Both the position numbers and the translations under genes were made by a program. The notes under the pieces were generated by a model. That model saw only the letters and a program-made list of their open reading frames with translations. It had not been told where the DNA came from and made no database searches. A stretch of 64,000 bases of DNA, taken from Arthrobacter frigidicola. GTDB taxonomy: Bacteria; Actinomycetota; Actinomycetes; Actinomycetales; Micrococcaceae. Within the stretch, counting starts at the first letter, position 1, and each line of letters starts with the position of its first letter. Location of the stretch: the NCBI GenBank assembly GCA_003602285.1, contig QZVU01000002.1, positions 496,001 to 560,000 of the forward strand, in the 5' to 3' direction. Below, one piece after another: positions 27,134 to 35,263 of the stretch.

Positions 27134-27907
27134 ATGGAGTCGTTTTTGGCATCGAACACCGCATTTCAAGCCCAGGTGTACCGGTCGTTGCCCGAAACCG
27201 AGCGCTCGGAAGCCATCGTCAATCGGATTTCCAAAGCTATTGCTTTGGGCTTGCTGAAGGTGGGCGAGCGGCTCCCTCCGGAAACGGCTCTTTCCGAAAT
27301 GTTCGGCGTTGCTCCGTCTACCCTCCGGGAGGCGCTGGCCGATCTCCGGGACCAGGGGATTGTCACAACGCGGCGGGGGCGCCACGGCGGAACATTTATC
27401 GTCAAGCAGCCCTTTACGTCAGCCGACGTCCTGGAAAAGTGGTTTCGGGAAACCTCCATTGCGGAAATCCGGGACGTGGGAGACGAGCACGCCGCTATCG
27501 CTGCTGCCACCGTGCGGCTCGCTTGTGAACGGGCCGAGCCCCATGAAGTCAGCAGGCTTCTGGAGCTTGCGACTGCCCTTGTCATGTCGGACAGACCCGA
27601 GCTGCGCGCCCGCGCAGACAGCAGATTTCACATCGAACTGGCGGTCCTCGCCCAGTCCCCACGACTGATGAACGCCGAGATCAGGCTGCAGGCGGAAACG
27701 GTCCAGGCGCTGTGGGCGCCCGTGCCGCTGACCCGCGATCCGGAACGGGTGGCGAGCGAACATCTCGCCCTGGCCCGGGCCATAGCGAACGACGCGCCAG
27801 AAGAGGCCCAACGGTTGGTACTGGCGCACATTCGGCACGACATCCACCATCTCGTGGATGCCAAGCTGTCCCTTGGGTACCCGACGTCTCAGCAGGAGCG
27901 CCCGTGA
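27134..27907 (+). CDS. FadR-type GntR family transcriptional regulator
   Basis: The 257-residue protein has a GntR winged helix at about residues 20-85 (GERLPPETALSEMFGVAPSTLREALADLRDQGIVTTRRGRHGGTFI) and an all-helical FCD domain with potential metal ligands (Asp and His in DSRFHIELA; His in LAHIRHDIHHLVD). FCD proteins bind small acids or amino acids. ATG 27134 lacks a clear ribosome site; TTG 27146 with GGAG upstream is an alternative. It diverges from the N-demethylase operon and its stop overlaps the start of the cache-domain gene (GTGA), so both proteins are made together. Confidence 0.92.
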   Translation: MESFLASNTAFQAQVYRSLPETERSEAIVNRISKAIALGLLKVGERLPPETALSEMFGVAPSTLREALADLRDQGIVTTRRGRHGGTFIVKQPFTSADVLEKWFRETSIAEIRDVGDEHAAIAAATVRLACERAEPHEVSRLLELATALVMSDRPELRARADSRFHIELAVLAQSPRLMNAEIRLQAETVQALWAPVPLTRDPERVASEHLALARAIANDAPEEAQRLVLAHIRHDIHHLVDAKLSLGYPTSQQERP

Positions 27908-28605
27908 CCACTCCTACCCCTGCGGTTCAGGCGGCAGCCGACATCGCTGCGTGGATGAACGCCCTCGGCCTCGACGTCCACCAGTTCGCGGCACGGACGG
28001 CAGCGCTATGGCCGGACCGCCCAAGTCCCCTCACCATCGCTCCGAGCGACATCGCCAGGCTGGAAAGCCTGGCGAAGGAATTCCTTGAATCGCATACCTT
28101 CGTCGTGGGGGCGGGAGTTATCTTCTCCACCGAGGCGATCAAGAGCAGCGAGGGCGGGCTCGAATGGTGGATCAGGCGGCAGGACAGCGTCGAGAAGCTG
28201 GAATTTGATCTGACGCCCGGCGGCGAGCGGTTCTATGACTACCAGAACATGCCGTTCTTCGCCGCGGCGAACCGCACTGGAGAACAGACGGCGTGGGGCC
28301 CGTATGTCGATTACCTCGGGCTGGATGAATATATTCTTACCCACTCGGCGCCCATCCTGCTCAAGGGGAAGTTCGCAGGGGTGGCCGGCTGCGACATACG
28401 AATCCGCAAACTCGAAGAGATTTTCATGCCGGCCCTGCGGGCCATTCCTGGCGACGCCGCGCTCCTCAACGGAAGCGGGCGCGTCGTCGTCGGGAATTCC
28501 GGCGCCTATCTGGTCGGTGAGAGAATACGATCCACGCCAAAGGACAAAGTGCTGATTCCGATCGAAGTGCCGCATCTCGGATTCTCCCTGCTAAGCAGCC
28601 GCTGA
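27904..28605 (+). CDS. cytosolic cache/PAS-like ligand-binding domain protein coupled to the FadR regulator
   Basis: The 233-residue protein starts at GTG 27904 inside the FadR stop. Residues 60-180 read as a dCACHE-type fold: WWIRRQDSVEKLEFDLTPGGERFYDY, then FAAANRTGEQTAWGPYVDYLGLDEYILTHSAPIL and KGKFAGVAGCDIRIRKLEEIF. It has no signal peptide or membrane segment, unlike most cache sensors, and no output domain. A role as soluble ligand sensor or partner for the FadR protein is inferred from coupling. The fold call is moderately sure, the function is open. Confidence 0.75.
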   Translation: MTTPTPAVQAAADIAAWMNALGLDVHQFAARTAALWPDRPSPLTIAPSDIARLESLAKEFLESHTFVVGAGVIFSTEAIKSSEGGLEWWIRRQDSVEKLEFDLTPGGERFYDYQNMPFFAAANRTGEQTAWGPYVDYLGLDEYILTHSAPILLKGKFAGVAGCDIRIRKLEEIFMPALRAIPGDAALLNGSGRVVVGNSGAYLVGERIRSTPKDKVLIPIEVPHLGFSLLSSR

Positions 28606-28685
28606 CCGCCTATAGCCCGGAGCCGCCACCCGGTCGCGTCCGGCAAGCCACGTCAATGACGGCAGGCCCCGCCCGGCGCTTGCGC

Positions 28686-29795
28686 TCAGGTCCAGTAGAG
28701 AAGCCGGGCGGCCGGCAAGCGCCGTTCCAGTTCCTCCGTGAACCACCGGCGCATCTCCGTCATGGTCTGCTTCGGGTACACGTACTTGACTCCGCCGAAT
28801 TTGGAACGCTTCTGGCTTCGCGAAGCTTCGTCCATCTCGAGCTTGGTCCTTGGATACCAGCCAAGCAGCACCTCCTTGCTCGCGGGCGTGAAGCGGTGGG
28901 TGATGATTTCGGCCGTAAGATCGAGGTCGTCGATGCCGGCGACGGCCTCGGAGACGTCGTCGAGCAGCGCGCCGTACTGCTCCCGCCAGCCAGGGATCGG
29001 CATGACCGGGGCGATTGTCAGTCCCACCCGATAGCCGGCCGCCGCCACCGAACGGAGAGCGGCAAGCCGCGCGGGCATGCGCGCGGTTCCGCCTTCAAAG
29101 CGGTTTGCGACCTCTGCGGCATTGACCGAGAACCGGATCCGCGTGCGACGCCCATGATTCAGGGTCACCAGGGGAGCGACGTCGTCGAACTTCGTCGTGA
29201 ACCGCAGCTGCACGTCGGACCCGAATTCGCCCGTCCCCACGCGGGAAATCGCCGCAGCGAGCGAACCGGTCACGTTCTCGATACCGAGGGGGTCGGTGTA
29301 GCAGGACATTTCGAACGTCGTCCCCTCGTCACCGCGCTCCAGGGTCCCGCGGGTGACGGAACCCCTGCCGGCGTGGGTGCGAATTCCCTCAAGCACGTCG
29401 TCGATATTGGCGTAAACGCGGGTCACGGGCGGCCCCTGGAGGGATCCGGCGAGGTAGCAGTACTGGCAGTGGGCCGGGCAGCCCTTGGCGAGGTCGATGC
29501 GCCAGTCAGCGCTCGGCGGGATCGGCTGCGGTTTCAGGGCACTCGGCGGGGCCGCAACCACTGCAAGCGTGTTCTTCGCGGACGCGTAGGTCTCCCGGTC
29601 GCTGGCGCCGCGGAGACCCGTTAGCGCATTTCCGGGCAGGAAGCGGATGTCGTCGATGCCGGCTCGCTCGCAACGTCTGATGATCTCGGCTGTATGCGGT
29701 AGATCGGCTGCGGCCCGCGTGATCATCACGTGTTTGGGTACCCACAACCGCGTGGGAGAGACGGAGGTCAGGTCGATTTCCTGAGGAGGCATCAT
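28686..29795 (-). CDS. spore photoproduct lyase family radical SAM protein
   Basis: The protein (369 residues from ATG 29795; a start at 29822 is possible) has the radical SAM cluster motif CPAHCQYCYL, the flanking KGC, and the SPL-like region YWVPK-type start LWVPKHVMITRAAADLPHTAEI. The later block RIRFSVNAAEVANRFEGGTARMPARLAALRSVAAAGYRVGLTIAPVMP is typical of SplB homologues. SplB repairs spore photoproduct thymine dimers, yet this kind of actinobacterium does not form endospores. The C-terminal KFGGVKYVYPKQTM is conserved too. It may repair a UV lesion or act on another substrate. Confidence 0.87.
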   Translation of the reverse strand: MMPPQEIDLTSVSPTRLWVPKHVMITRAAADLPHTAEIIRRCERAGIDDIRFLPGNALTGLRGASDRETYASAKNTLAVVAAPPSALKPQPIPPSADWRIDLAKGCPAHCQYCYLAGSLQGPPVTRVYANIDDVLEGIRTHAGRGSVTRGTLERGDEGTTFEMSCYTDPLGIENVTGSLAAAISRVGTGEFGSDVQLRFTTKFDDVAPLVTLNHGRRTRIRFSVNAAEVANRFEGGTARMPARLAALRSVAAAGYRVGLTIAPVMPIPGWREQYGALLDDVSEAVAGIDDLDLTAEIITHRFTPASKEVLLGWYPRTKLEMDEASRSQKRSKFGGVKYVYPKQTMTEMRRWFTEELERRLPAARLLYWT

Positions 29796-29886
29796 TACCT
29801 TATATAACGATCTCGACGACACCGATGTTCCGCGAAATCCCTGGATTTGCGCGCGGCGTGGTGGTCTGCGGCCCGGGATCGGTGGG

Positions 29887-30324
29887 TCAGCTCTTGGTCA
29901 GTTCCTGGGCGAGCATCACCAGGATGCCGCTGGGGCCGCGGAGATAGGTGAGCTTGTAGATGTCCCCGTAGGTGGCCACGCCGCGCAGCGGGTGGCAGCC
30001 GTGCCTTGCGGCAATCTCGAGGGCCTCGTCGATGTCGTCGACCGAGAAGGCGACACGGTGCATGCCGATGTCATTGGGCAGGGTGGGCTCCGTCTCGATC
30101 GCCTCGGGGTGGAGGTACTCAAAAAGCTCGAGGCGGCCGTTGCCGTCGGGCGTCTGCAGCATGGCGATCTTGGCGTGGTTGCCGTCGAGGCCGACGGCGG
30201 TGTCGGCCCACTCGCCACTGACCGTGTCGCGGCCGAGGACGGTGAGCCCGAGGTCGGTGAAGAAGGCGATCGCTGCTTCGAGGTCGCGGACCGCGATGCC
30301 GACGTTCTCGAGTTTGATGGGCAT
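29887..30324 (-). CDS. VOC family protein
   Basis: The 145-residue protein begins MPIKLENVGIAVRDLEAAIAFFTDLGL and ends with LRGPSGILVMLAQEL. His in NDIGMHRVAFSVDDIDEAL and a Glu in LELFEYLHP are placed like the metal ligands of glyoxalase I/methylmalonyl-CoA epimerase-type members. A TAGCGT -10 element (30332-30337, minus strand) sits 7 bases before ATG 30324, so the mRNA is probably leaderless. The exact reaction is unknown. Confidence 0.87.
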   Translation of the reverse strand: MPIKLENVGIAVRDLEAAIAFFTDLGLTVLGRDTVSGEWADTAVGLDGNHAKIAMLQTPDGNGRLELFEYLHPEAIETEPTLPNDIGMHRVAFSVDDIDEALEIAARHGCHPLRGVATYGDIYKLTYLRGPSGILVMLAQELTKS

Positions 30325-30467
30325 GCGCCACACGCTAGCAACGCGCGGTGGCTTCGTCACGCTGGAGACAGCCGGTTCTGACTCGGCTGAGTACACCGAT
30401 GTGGCTCGTTTCCTGGGCCGCACTGCGACGGGCTTCCCCAGTATGCCGAGAATTCCCGGCAATGGCG

Positions 30468-30506
30468 TGGACCCGGCGGGGGTTCGATGAACCTCCACCG
30501 GGTCCA
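30468..30506 (-). terminator. long hairpin terminator
   Basis: A 9-bp outer stem (30468-30476 with 30498-30506), one mismatch, then an 8-bp inner stem with a G-U pair and a 3-nt loop form an almost continuous 18-bp hairpin. It lies 90 bases past the stop of the small secreted protein, in its direction of transcription. Confidence 0.65.
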
Positions 30507-30595
30507 CGGTGGTGAGGTGGTGCACCCTGTCTTCTGTCGGGTCCAGGGAGGCTGGGCGAGCCGTTTAGGAGGCCTGCCCGTGGAGTGAACTATTT

Positions 30596-31027
30596 CTAAT
30601 GGCGGCCGTCCTTGCGGCAGTCGATCTTGAGCGTGTTGCTCCTGTCCCGGCCGTCTTTCTTGCTGTAGCTGTAGGCCCGGTACTCATTGCCGCACTTGGC
30701 CTTCTTGCTGTCGAACTTGAAATCGCCGTGGCGGGTCCACACCTCACGCTCGTCGATGACCCGTTCCCTGTCCTTATGGTTGGTTTGGACGATCTTCACA
30801 TAAACCTTTTTGGCCTCGTAATCCTCGCCAATGACCTTCAGTCTGCCGTCGCGGTCGACCTTCAATCTGAGATCGCTGTCGTCGTCCTTGTCGTCATAGT
30901 GATCCGTAGTGACCACAGTCTGCACGGGGGCAGCGACCGCGGGAGCTGACAGCCCCAGGCCCGCAAGCAGGCCAAGCAGCGTCCCGGCAACAAGGATCAA
31001 CAGCCTCCAGCTGAGAGACTTTTTCAT
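30596..31027 (-). CDS. small secreted protein, unknown function
   Basis: The 143-residue protein has a clear signal peptide (KK at 2-3, hydrophobic 8-26, cleavage after AVAA at about 33). The mature part is strongly charged (DHYDDKDDDSDLRLKVDRDGRLKV...) with two Cys near the C-terminus that could form a disulfide (KAKCGNEYRAYSYSKK and LKIDCRKD). It looks like a small beta-rich exported domain. I do not recognise a family. GGAAG lies 15 bases before ATG 31027. Neighbours are a VOC gene and an unrelated small gene, so context gives no clue. Confidence 0.7.
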   Translation of the reverse strand: MKKSLSWRLLILVAGTLLGLLAGLGLSAPAVAAPVQTVVTTDHYDDKDDDSDLRLKVDRDGRLKVIGEDYEAKKVYVKIVQTNHKDRERVIDEREVWTRHGDFKFDSKKAKCGNEYRAYSYSKKDGRDRSNTLKIDCRKDGRH

Positions 31028-31463
31028 GATGATTTTCTACTTCCACAAACGCCGGAGCGGTGATGGGGAGGGGGCGCGCGATCAGCGCTGCGGCCGGATG
31101 TCCGGCGGATCCGTCCGCTCTTGCCCAGAGCGGATGCAGCTGAATTCGAGCGGAGCCGGCGTCCTGATCCGGAGCCGTTCATCTCTGGTGCATCCGATGC
31201 TATTTTCACTTGGTCGGTCCGGACTTCCCAGCAAAGCCATTCCTGATCCGCCTCTCAAGGCGCAACTTAAGCCTAGACCTCGGCCAGCCATTGCAACAGA
31301 GCCGGGGCTGGCGTCTACGAACGGCCGTGCCGGGGCTGGAGGAGACCCACGTGAGCGAATCGACGGGAGCTTTTGATCTCCAGCCACCATGATGTGAGGG
31401 CGGCCAGGGAAGAGGCCGCCCTCCCCGAGCTTGAGTCATTCGCGGCGGCCATCGCGCCGGTGG
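31028..31463. other. 436-bp region without a convincing gene
   Basis: Open frames here are short and lack ribosome sites or recognisable motifs. A small CCGGA/TCCGG hairpin is present near 31093. The region must contain the promoter of the secreted protein gene at its left end. Confidence 0.4.
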
Positions 31464-31808
31464 TCAGGACGCTCCCGGCTGCGAGTAGCGTCCAGTGAAC
31501 GTTGATCCTCGGTTGAGCTCGGTGAATTCGAGGCCGGTGACTTCCCCGTCCTCGACGAGGTACCGGAGCTCGTAGCAGGCGCGGTAGCTCGGCGGCCAAA
31601 AGGAGCAGAACCGTCCCTTGTCATCGACGTACCACTCGCCCTGGGTCGGGCGGCCGTGCTCGACGTAGACTGTCGTGCCCCGTTCATCAAACGTCTGCGT
31701 GGCCCCGTCATCGTAGAGGAAGTCCCCGGCGGTGACCGCCTCGGCAATCTCGGCTGCCGGCACCGGTTCCCGATCGGTGATCGGCCGCTTCTTCGCAAAA
31801 TTCGACAC
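31464..31808 (-). CDS. small uncharacterised protein with a WYVDDKGRFCSFWPPSYRACYEL motif region
   Basis: The 114-residue protein starts at GTG 31808 after GGGAGG. It has one domain with conserved-looking aromatic and Cys residues (W, C and FWPP) and a C-terminal GSTFTGRYSQPG. The order of W, C, W and C reminds of DUF995-type proteins, but I cannot assign it. It has no signal peptide. A fragment of the same gene is found at 34925-35027 in the same orientation, so the gene was duplicated or recombined around the XRE-SDR-dehydrogenase block. It diverges from the XRE regulator. Confidence 0.65.
   Translation of the reverse strand: MSNFAKKRPITDREPVPAAEIAEAVTAGDFLYDDGATQTFDERGTTVYVEHGRPTQGEWYVDDKGRFCSFWPPSYRACYELRYLVEDGEVTGLEFTELNRGSTFTGRYSQPGAS
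31588..31632 (+). repeat. 45-bp direct repeat, copy 1 (inside the small gene)
   Basis: Positions 31588-31632 match 34982-35026 with a single mismatch, in the same orientation, 3394 bp apart. This copy lies within the intact gene at 31464-31808. Confidence 0.85.
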
Positions 31809-32014
31809 CGCTACCTCCCTGATAGTCGCTGGATCACCCGCCTTATCCATCCCGCCGTCGCCCGCGACGAGACGGGACGGCCCCCGTAGCCAAGTTTCGG
31901 CCTTCGGCTCAGCGTCGACAAGAGCCACTCGGTGGTGCGCGCAGGATCGGGGTCACGCCTGCCCGACCCGGCCGAAGCGGAGCGATGGTCCGAACTCAGG
32001 TCTAGATTGGGTTC

Positions 32015-32842
32015 GTGCAGAAGAACCCGGCCTTCAGCGACTACCTCAAGGCGAGGAGGAAGCTAGTACGTCCCCAGGACGTCGATCTCCATACCTATGG
32101 CCGACGTCGTGTCACCGGGCTGCGGCGGGAGGAAGTTGCGCAGCTGGCAGGGATCAGCGTCGACTACTATGTTCGCCTTGAGCAGGGCAAGGACCACCAC
32201 CCATCGCCGCAGATCCTCGATGCACTGGCACGGGCACTGATGCTCGACCCACCCTCCACCCTGCACCTCCACCGGCTGGCCCGCCCACCGTCCGGCACCG
32301 CCCCCGTACTGGCCACCGAGGACGTTGCAGGCCCGGACACCGTTGCGCCGGGGCTGGCGCATCTTCTGGGCACGATCGGCAACGTGCCAGCCTTCGTGCA
32401 GGACCGGTTCATGACAGTGCTGGCCGCTAACCCGCTCGCGATCGCCCTCTCTCCCCGTAATGCACCCGGCCAAAACGTCCTCCGGGAGGCTTTCCTCGAT
32501 CCCGCCGAACGCGACCTTTACGAGGACTACGACCAGGTGATGCGCGAAGCCGTGGCAGGGCTGCGCGCTTCAGTCGGAGAACGGACGAACGATCCCCGCC
32601 TCGTGCGCCTGGTCACTGATCTCTCCGAACGCAGCGCCTATTTCCTGCAGCTCTGGAACCGGCACGACGTGCGCCCGAAAGTCGCCGGGCACCGCATCCT
32701 CCACCATCCCGTTGTGGGCGACCTGGAGTTGTTCCACGAGAAGCTCGCCGTCACCGGAACCGATGGCCACCTGCTCGTGGTCCACCATGCCGCACCCGGC
32801 AGCCCCTCCGCCGCAGCCCTGGAACGGCTCGCCCGCCCGTAG
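32015..32842 (+). CDS. XRE family helix-turn-helix regulator with MmyB-like ligand domain
   Basis: The 275-residue protein has an XRE helix-turn-helix at residues 33-60 (GLRREEVAQLAGISVDYYVRLEQGK), preceded by the RR motif typical of the MmyB group, and a C-terminal PAS-like MmyB domain (VQDRFMTVLAANPLAIAL; YFLQLWNRHDVRPKVAGHRILHHPVVGDLEL). MmyB-type regulators sit next to short-chain dehydrogenases, as here, and bind fatty-acid-like ligands. GTG 32015 lies 6 bases after TAGATT (32003-32008), so it is probably leaderless. It likely controls the SDR gene downstream. Confidence 0.93.
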   Translation: MQKNPAFSDYLKARRKLVRPQDVDLHTYGRRRVTGLRREEVAQLAGISVDYYVRLEQGKDHHPSPQILDALARALMLDPPSTLHLHRLARPPSGTAPVLATEDVAGPDTVAPGLAHLLGTIGNVPAFVQDRFMTVLAANPLAIALSPRNAPGQNVLREAFLDPAERDLYEDYDQVMREAVAGLRASVGERTNDPRLVRLVTDLSERSAYFLQLWNRHDVRPKVAGHRILHHPVVGDLELFHEKLAVTGTDGHLLVVHHAAPGSPSAAALERLARP

Positions 32843-33075
32843 TAGCGGACTCCAACCGGCAGGACTGTACCCGCCGCCCTGAGGAAGGTCGGCAGTCGAA
32901 GGTAGCCCTGCCGTTCCTATGAAACACAGGGTTCTACCTACCGTTTTCGCCTAAGAGCACACTTCTATCCGGAGCCCCGCACGCCGCCCACCAGCACATG
33001 CTGGCTGGATCCGGCAGGACAGCGGCCCCTCCGCACGATGAAACATCCTCTCTTCGACGAAAGAAGTCCTCCATC

Positions 33076-34002
33076 ATGACCCTTATCACCACCCCGTTCG
33101 GTTTCTCCTCGACCACCTCGAATGTCACCGAAGGCATCGACTTCACCGGCAAGCGCGTCGTCATCACCGGCGGCGCCTCAGGCATCGGGATCGAAACCGC
33201 CCGCGCATTCGCCAGGATCGGTGCGGAGGTGACCCTCGCTGTGCGGAACCTGGAGGCTGCTGCCCCGGTCGCCGAGGAACTGCGCGCCTCGACGGGTAAT
33301 CAGAACATCTTCCTCGGTCGGGTCGACCTCGCCGACCTCACCTCGATCACTGAATTTGCCGACGCATGGACCGGGCCCCTGCACGTACTGGTCAACAACG
33401 CGGGAATCATGGCCCTACCGGAGCTGGAGCGCACCGCCGAGGGGTGGGAGATGCAGTTCGCCACCAACTACCTCGGCCACTTCGCCCTCGCCCAGGCCCT
33501 TCACCCGGCACTAGCCGCGGCGGGCAACGCCCGCATCGTGTCGCTGAGCTCCAGTGGACACCTGTTCGCACCGGTCCTCTTCGACGACCCGCATTTCAAC
33601 TTCATCCCCTATGACGCGTTCCTCGCATACGGCCAGTCCAAGACCGCCTCGGCCCTGTTCGCTGTGGCCGTGACCCGTCGGTGGGCGAAGGACGGAATCA
33701 CCTCCAACGCCGTCATGCCGGGTGCTATCGCCACGAACCTGCAGCGCCACACGGGCGGCCTGCGCACGCCGGTCGAACGCCAGAAGACACCGCAGCAGGG
33801 AGCCGCAACCACCTTGTACGTGGCGACCTCACCGGACCTCGAGGGCCTCGGCGGCCGCTATTTTGAGGACGTCAACGAAGCACCCGTCGTCGAAGCCCGC
33901 GGCCCTGACTACACCGGCGTGGCGGCCTATGCCCTCGATGCCGCGAACGCCGACCGGCTCTGGGACCTCTCCCTGGAGCTTCTCGCCCGGCGCTCTGCCT
34001 GA
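33076..34002 (+). CDS. short-chain dehydrogenase/reductase (SDR, extended oxidoreductase group)
   Basis: The 308-residue protein has the cofactor motif TGGASGIG at about residues 31-38, NNAGIM, the Ser of SLSSSGH and the catalytic pair YGQSK. A C-terminal extension (GPDYTGVAAYALDAANADRLWDLS) resembles retinol-dehydrogenase-like SDRs. It reduces or oxidises a carbonyl/alcohol with NAD(P). ATG 33076 follows GAAAGAAG. It is preceded by its probable XRE regulator and followed by a beta-hydroxyacid dehydrogenase 25 bases later, which suggests one operon. Confidence 0.92.
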   Translation: MTLITTPFGFSSTTSNVTEGIDFTGKRVVITGGASGIGIETARAFARIGAEVTLAVRNLEAAAPVAEELRASTGNQNIFLGRVDLADLTSITEFADAWTGPLHVLVNNAGIMALPELERTAEGWEMQFATNYLGHFALAQALHPALAAAGNARIVSLSSSGHLFAPVLFDDPHFNFIPYDAFLAYGQSKTASALFAVAVTRRWAKDGITSNAVMPGAIATNLQRHTGGLRTPVERQKTPQQGAATTLYVATSPDLEGLGGRYFEDVNEAPVVEARGPDYTGVAAYALDAANADRLWDLSLELLARRSA

Positions 34003-34027
34003 TCCCCCGACGACGAAGGAGACAATC

Positions 34028-35263
34028 ATGACCACCGCTGCTTCCGCTTCAACCCCCAAAGACGGCGCCCTCCGCGTCGGATGGGTAGGGCTCGGCGACC
34101 AGGGCGCACCGATGGCCCGCGCCATCGCTGAAGCCGGATTCGAACTTCACGTCTGGGTGCGCCGGGACAGTTCGCTGGCCGCCCTCGAGGGGCTGCCGCA
34201 CATCCGACATGCAACCCCCGCGGCCCTCGGCGCCGTCAGCGACGTCGTCGGGCTCTGCCTGCGCGAGGACTCCGATATCGAGGACGTCCTCACCACCGGC
34301 GGGCTCCTGGCCAGCCTGACACCCGGGACGATCCTCATCAACCATGGAACAGGTCTGCCGGGCTACGCTTCCTCCCTGGCCGACCGTGCCGCACGGGCCG
34401 GGGTCGTCGTCCTTGACGCCCCCGTCAGCGGCGGCCGGCCAGGAGCCGAGGCCAAGCGCCTCACCACGATTGTGGGAGGGCCGGAGCGGGCACTGAGCAA
34501 GGTCCGGCCCGTGCTCGAGTCGTTCTCGGCGACCATCGCCCACATGGGGCCCGCCGGCAGCGGCCAGACCGGGAAGCTCATTAACAATGCCCTGCTCATG
34601 ATGAACCAGCGCAACGTGCAGGACATCCTGGCCCTGGCCCGCAGCCTCAATCTCGACATCGGTGCGCTAATGAGCCTGCTGCTCGCCGGGACCGCACGGA
34701 GCTTCGCCTTGGAAGCGCTCGGCGGGGCCGTCACCACCGATAACGCCGAGCACCTGAAGGCCCTGCAGGTCATCGACATGGACATCTTCACAGAGGCCAT
34801 GACGAGCCTTGGTCAGGATGTCGCCGAGCTTGACGCCTACGCACGGTCAGGAGCGAACGGCCTGCCGATGGCCGCCCGGCTCGTCGCGGGCGTCGGCTGC
34901 GGCCGAAGCGGCAGGCAACCTGAAACGCCGGCAGTTCCCGCGTCGGATGGGAGGTCTCGGCCACCATCGCCCGCGTGGTACCTCGGCGGCCAAAAGGAGC
35001 AGAACCGTCGCTTGTCATCGACGTACGGCGGGTTGATACTGTGTCCATATCCTCGCACTCCTGAATCGTTATCCTGGGCCGTGGTCTCCCTCTTAGAAAG
35101 CCTTTTCAGGGACCCCATATGTCACCGAACCAAAAGCCGGGCACCCCCGCGGCCCCGCGGCCACGCCTCGACCAGTCCATACAAGGCGCTGGCGCCATGG
35201 CCGATAAGCAGATACCACCCTCGGACATCATCGCCAACGCCCAACGGGTGTTCGAGGTGCTGA
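34028..35263 (+). CDS. NAD(P)-dependent beta-hydroxyacid dehydrogenase with a chimeric read-through tail
   Basis: Residues 1-288 are a normal beta-hydroxyacid dehydrogenase: GWVGLGDQGAPMA nucleotide site, DAPVSGG substrate motif, and GSGQTGKLINN with the catalytic Lys. The family normally ends near 290, where LPMAARLVAGVG is the last recognisable part. The frame then reads about 120 more residues through a fragment of another gene that lies on the opposite strand (34925-35027) and into the next gene. The native stop was probably lost by recombination. GAAGGAG precedes ATG 34028. Whether the fused protein is stable is unknown. Confidence 0.85.
   Translation: MTTAASASTPKDGALRVGWVGLGDQGAPMARAIAEAGFELHVWVRRDSSLAALEGLPHIRHATPAALGAVSDVVGLCLREDSDIEDVLTTGGLLASLTPGTILINHGTGLPGYASSLADRAARAGVVVLDAPVSGGRPGAEAKRLTTIVGGPERALSKVRPVLESFSATIAHMGPAGSGQTGKLINNALLMMNQRNVQDILALARSLNLDIGALMSLLLAGTARSFALEALGGAVTTDNAEHLKALQVIDMDIFTEAMTSLGQDVAELDAYARSGANGLPMAARLVAGVGCGRSGRQPETPAVPASDGRSRPPSPAWYLGGQKEQNRRLSSTYGGLILCPYPRTPESLSWAVVSLLESLFRDPICHRTKSRAPPRPRGHASTSPYKALAPWPISRYHPRTSSPTPNGCSRC
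34925..35027 (-). pseudogene. fragment of the small gene found intact at 31464-31808
   Basis: The minus strand encodes YVDDKRRFCSFWPPRYHAG, close to WYVDDKGRFCSFWPPSYRA of the intact gene. The best-conserved part is 34982-35026 (44 of 45 bases identical); weaker similarity continues to about 34925. Both ends of the gene are missing: similarity stops abruptly at 35027, and the dehydrogenase end starts at the other side. Confidence 0.8.
34982..35026 (+). repeat. 45-bp direct repeat, copy 2
   Basis: Second copy of the repeat at 31588-31632. Together the copies bracket the XRE, SDR and dehydrogenase genes. Confidence 0.85.

Noticed and set aside
35027-35263. Read-through tail of the dehydrogenase as a functional domain
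   Set aside because: The tail is Pro/Arg/Ser-rich, reads another gene fragment antisense and overlaps a better small gene; it is most likely accidental.
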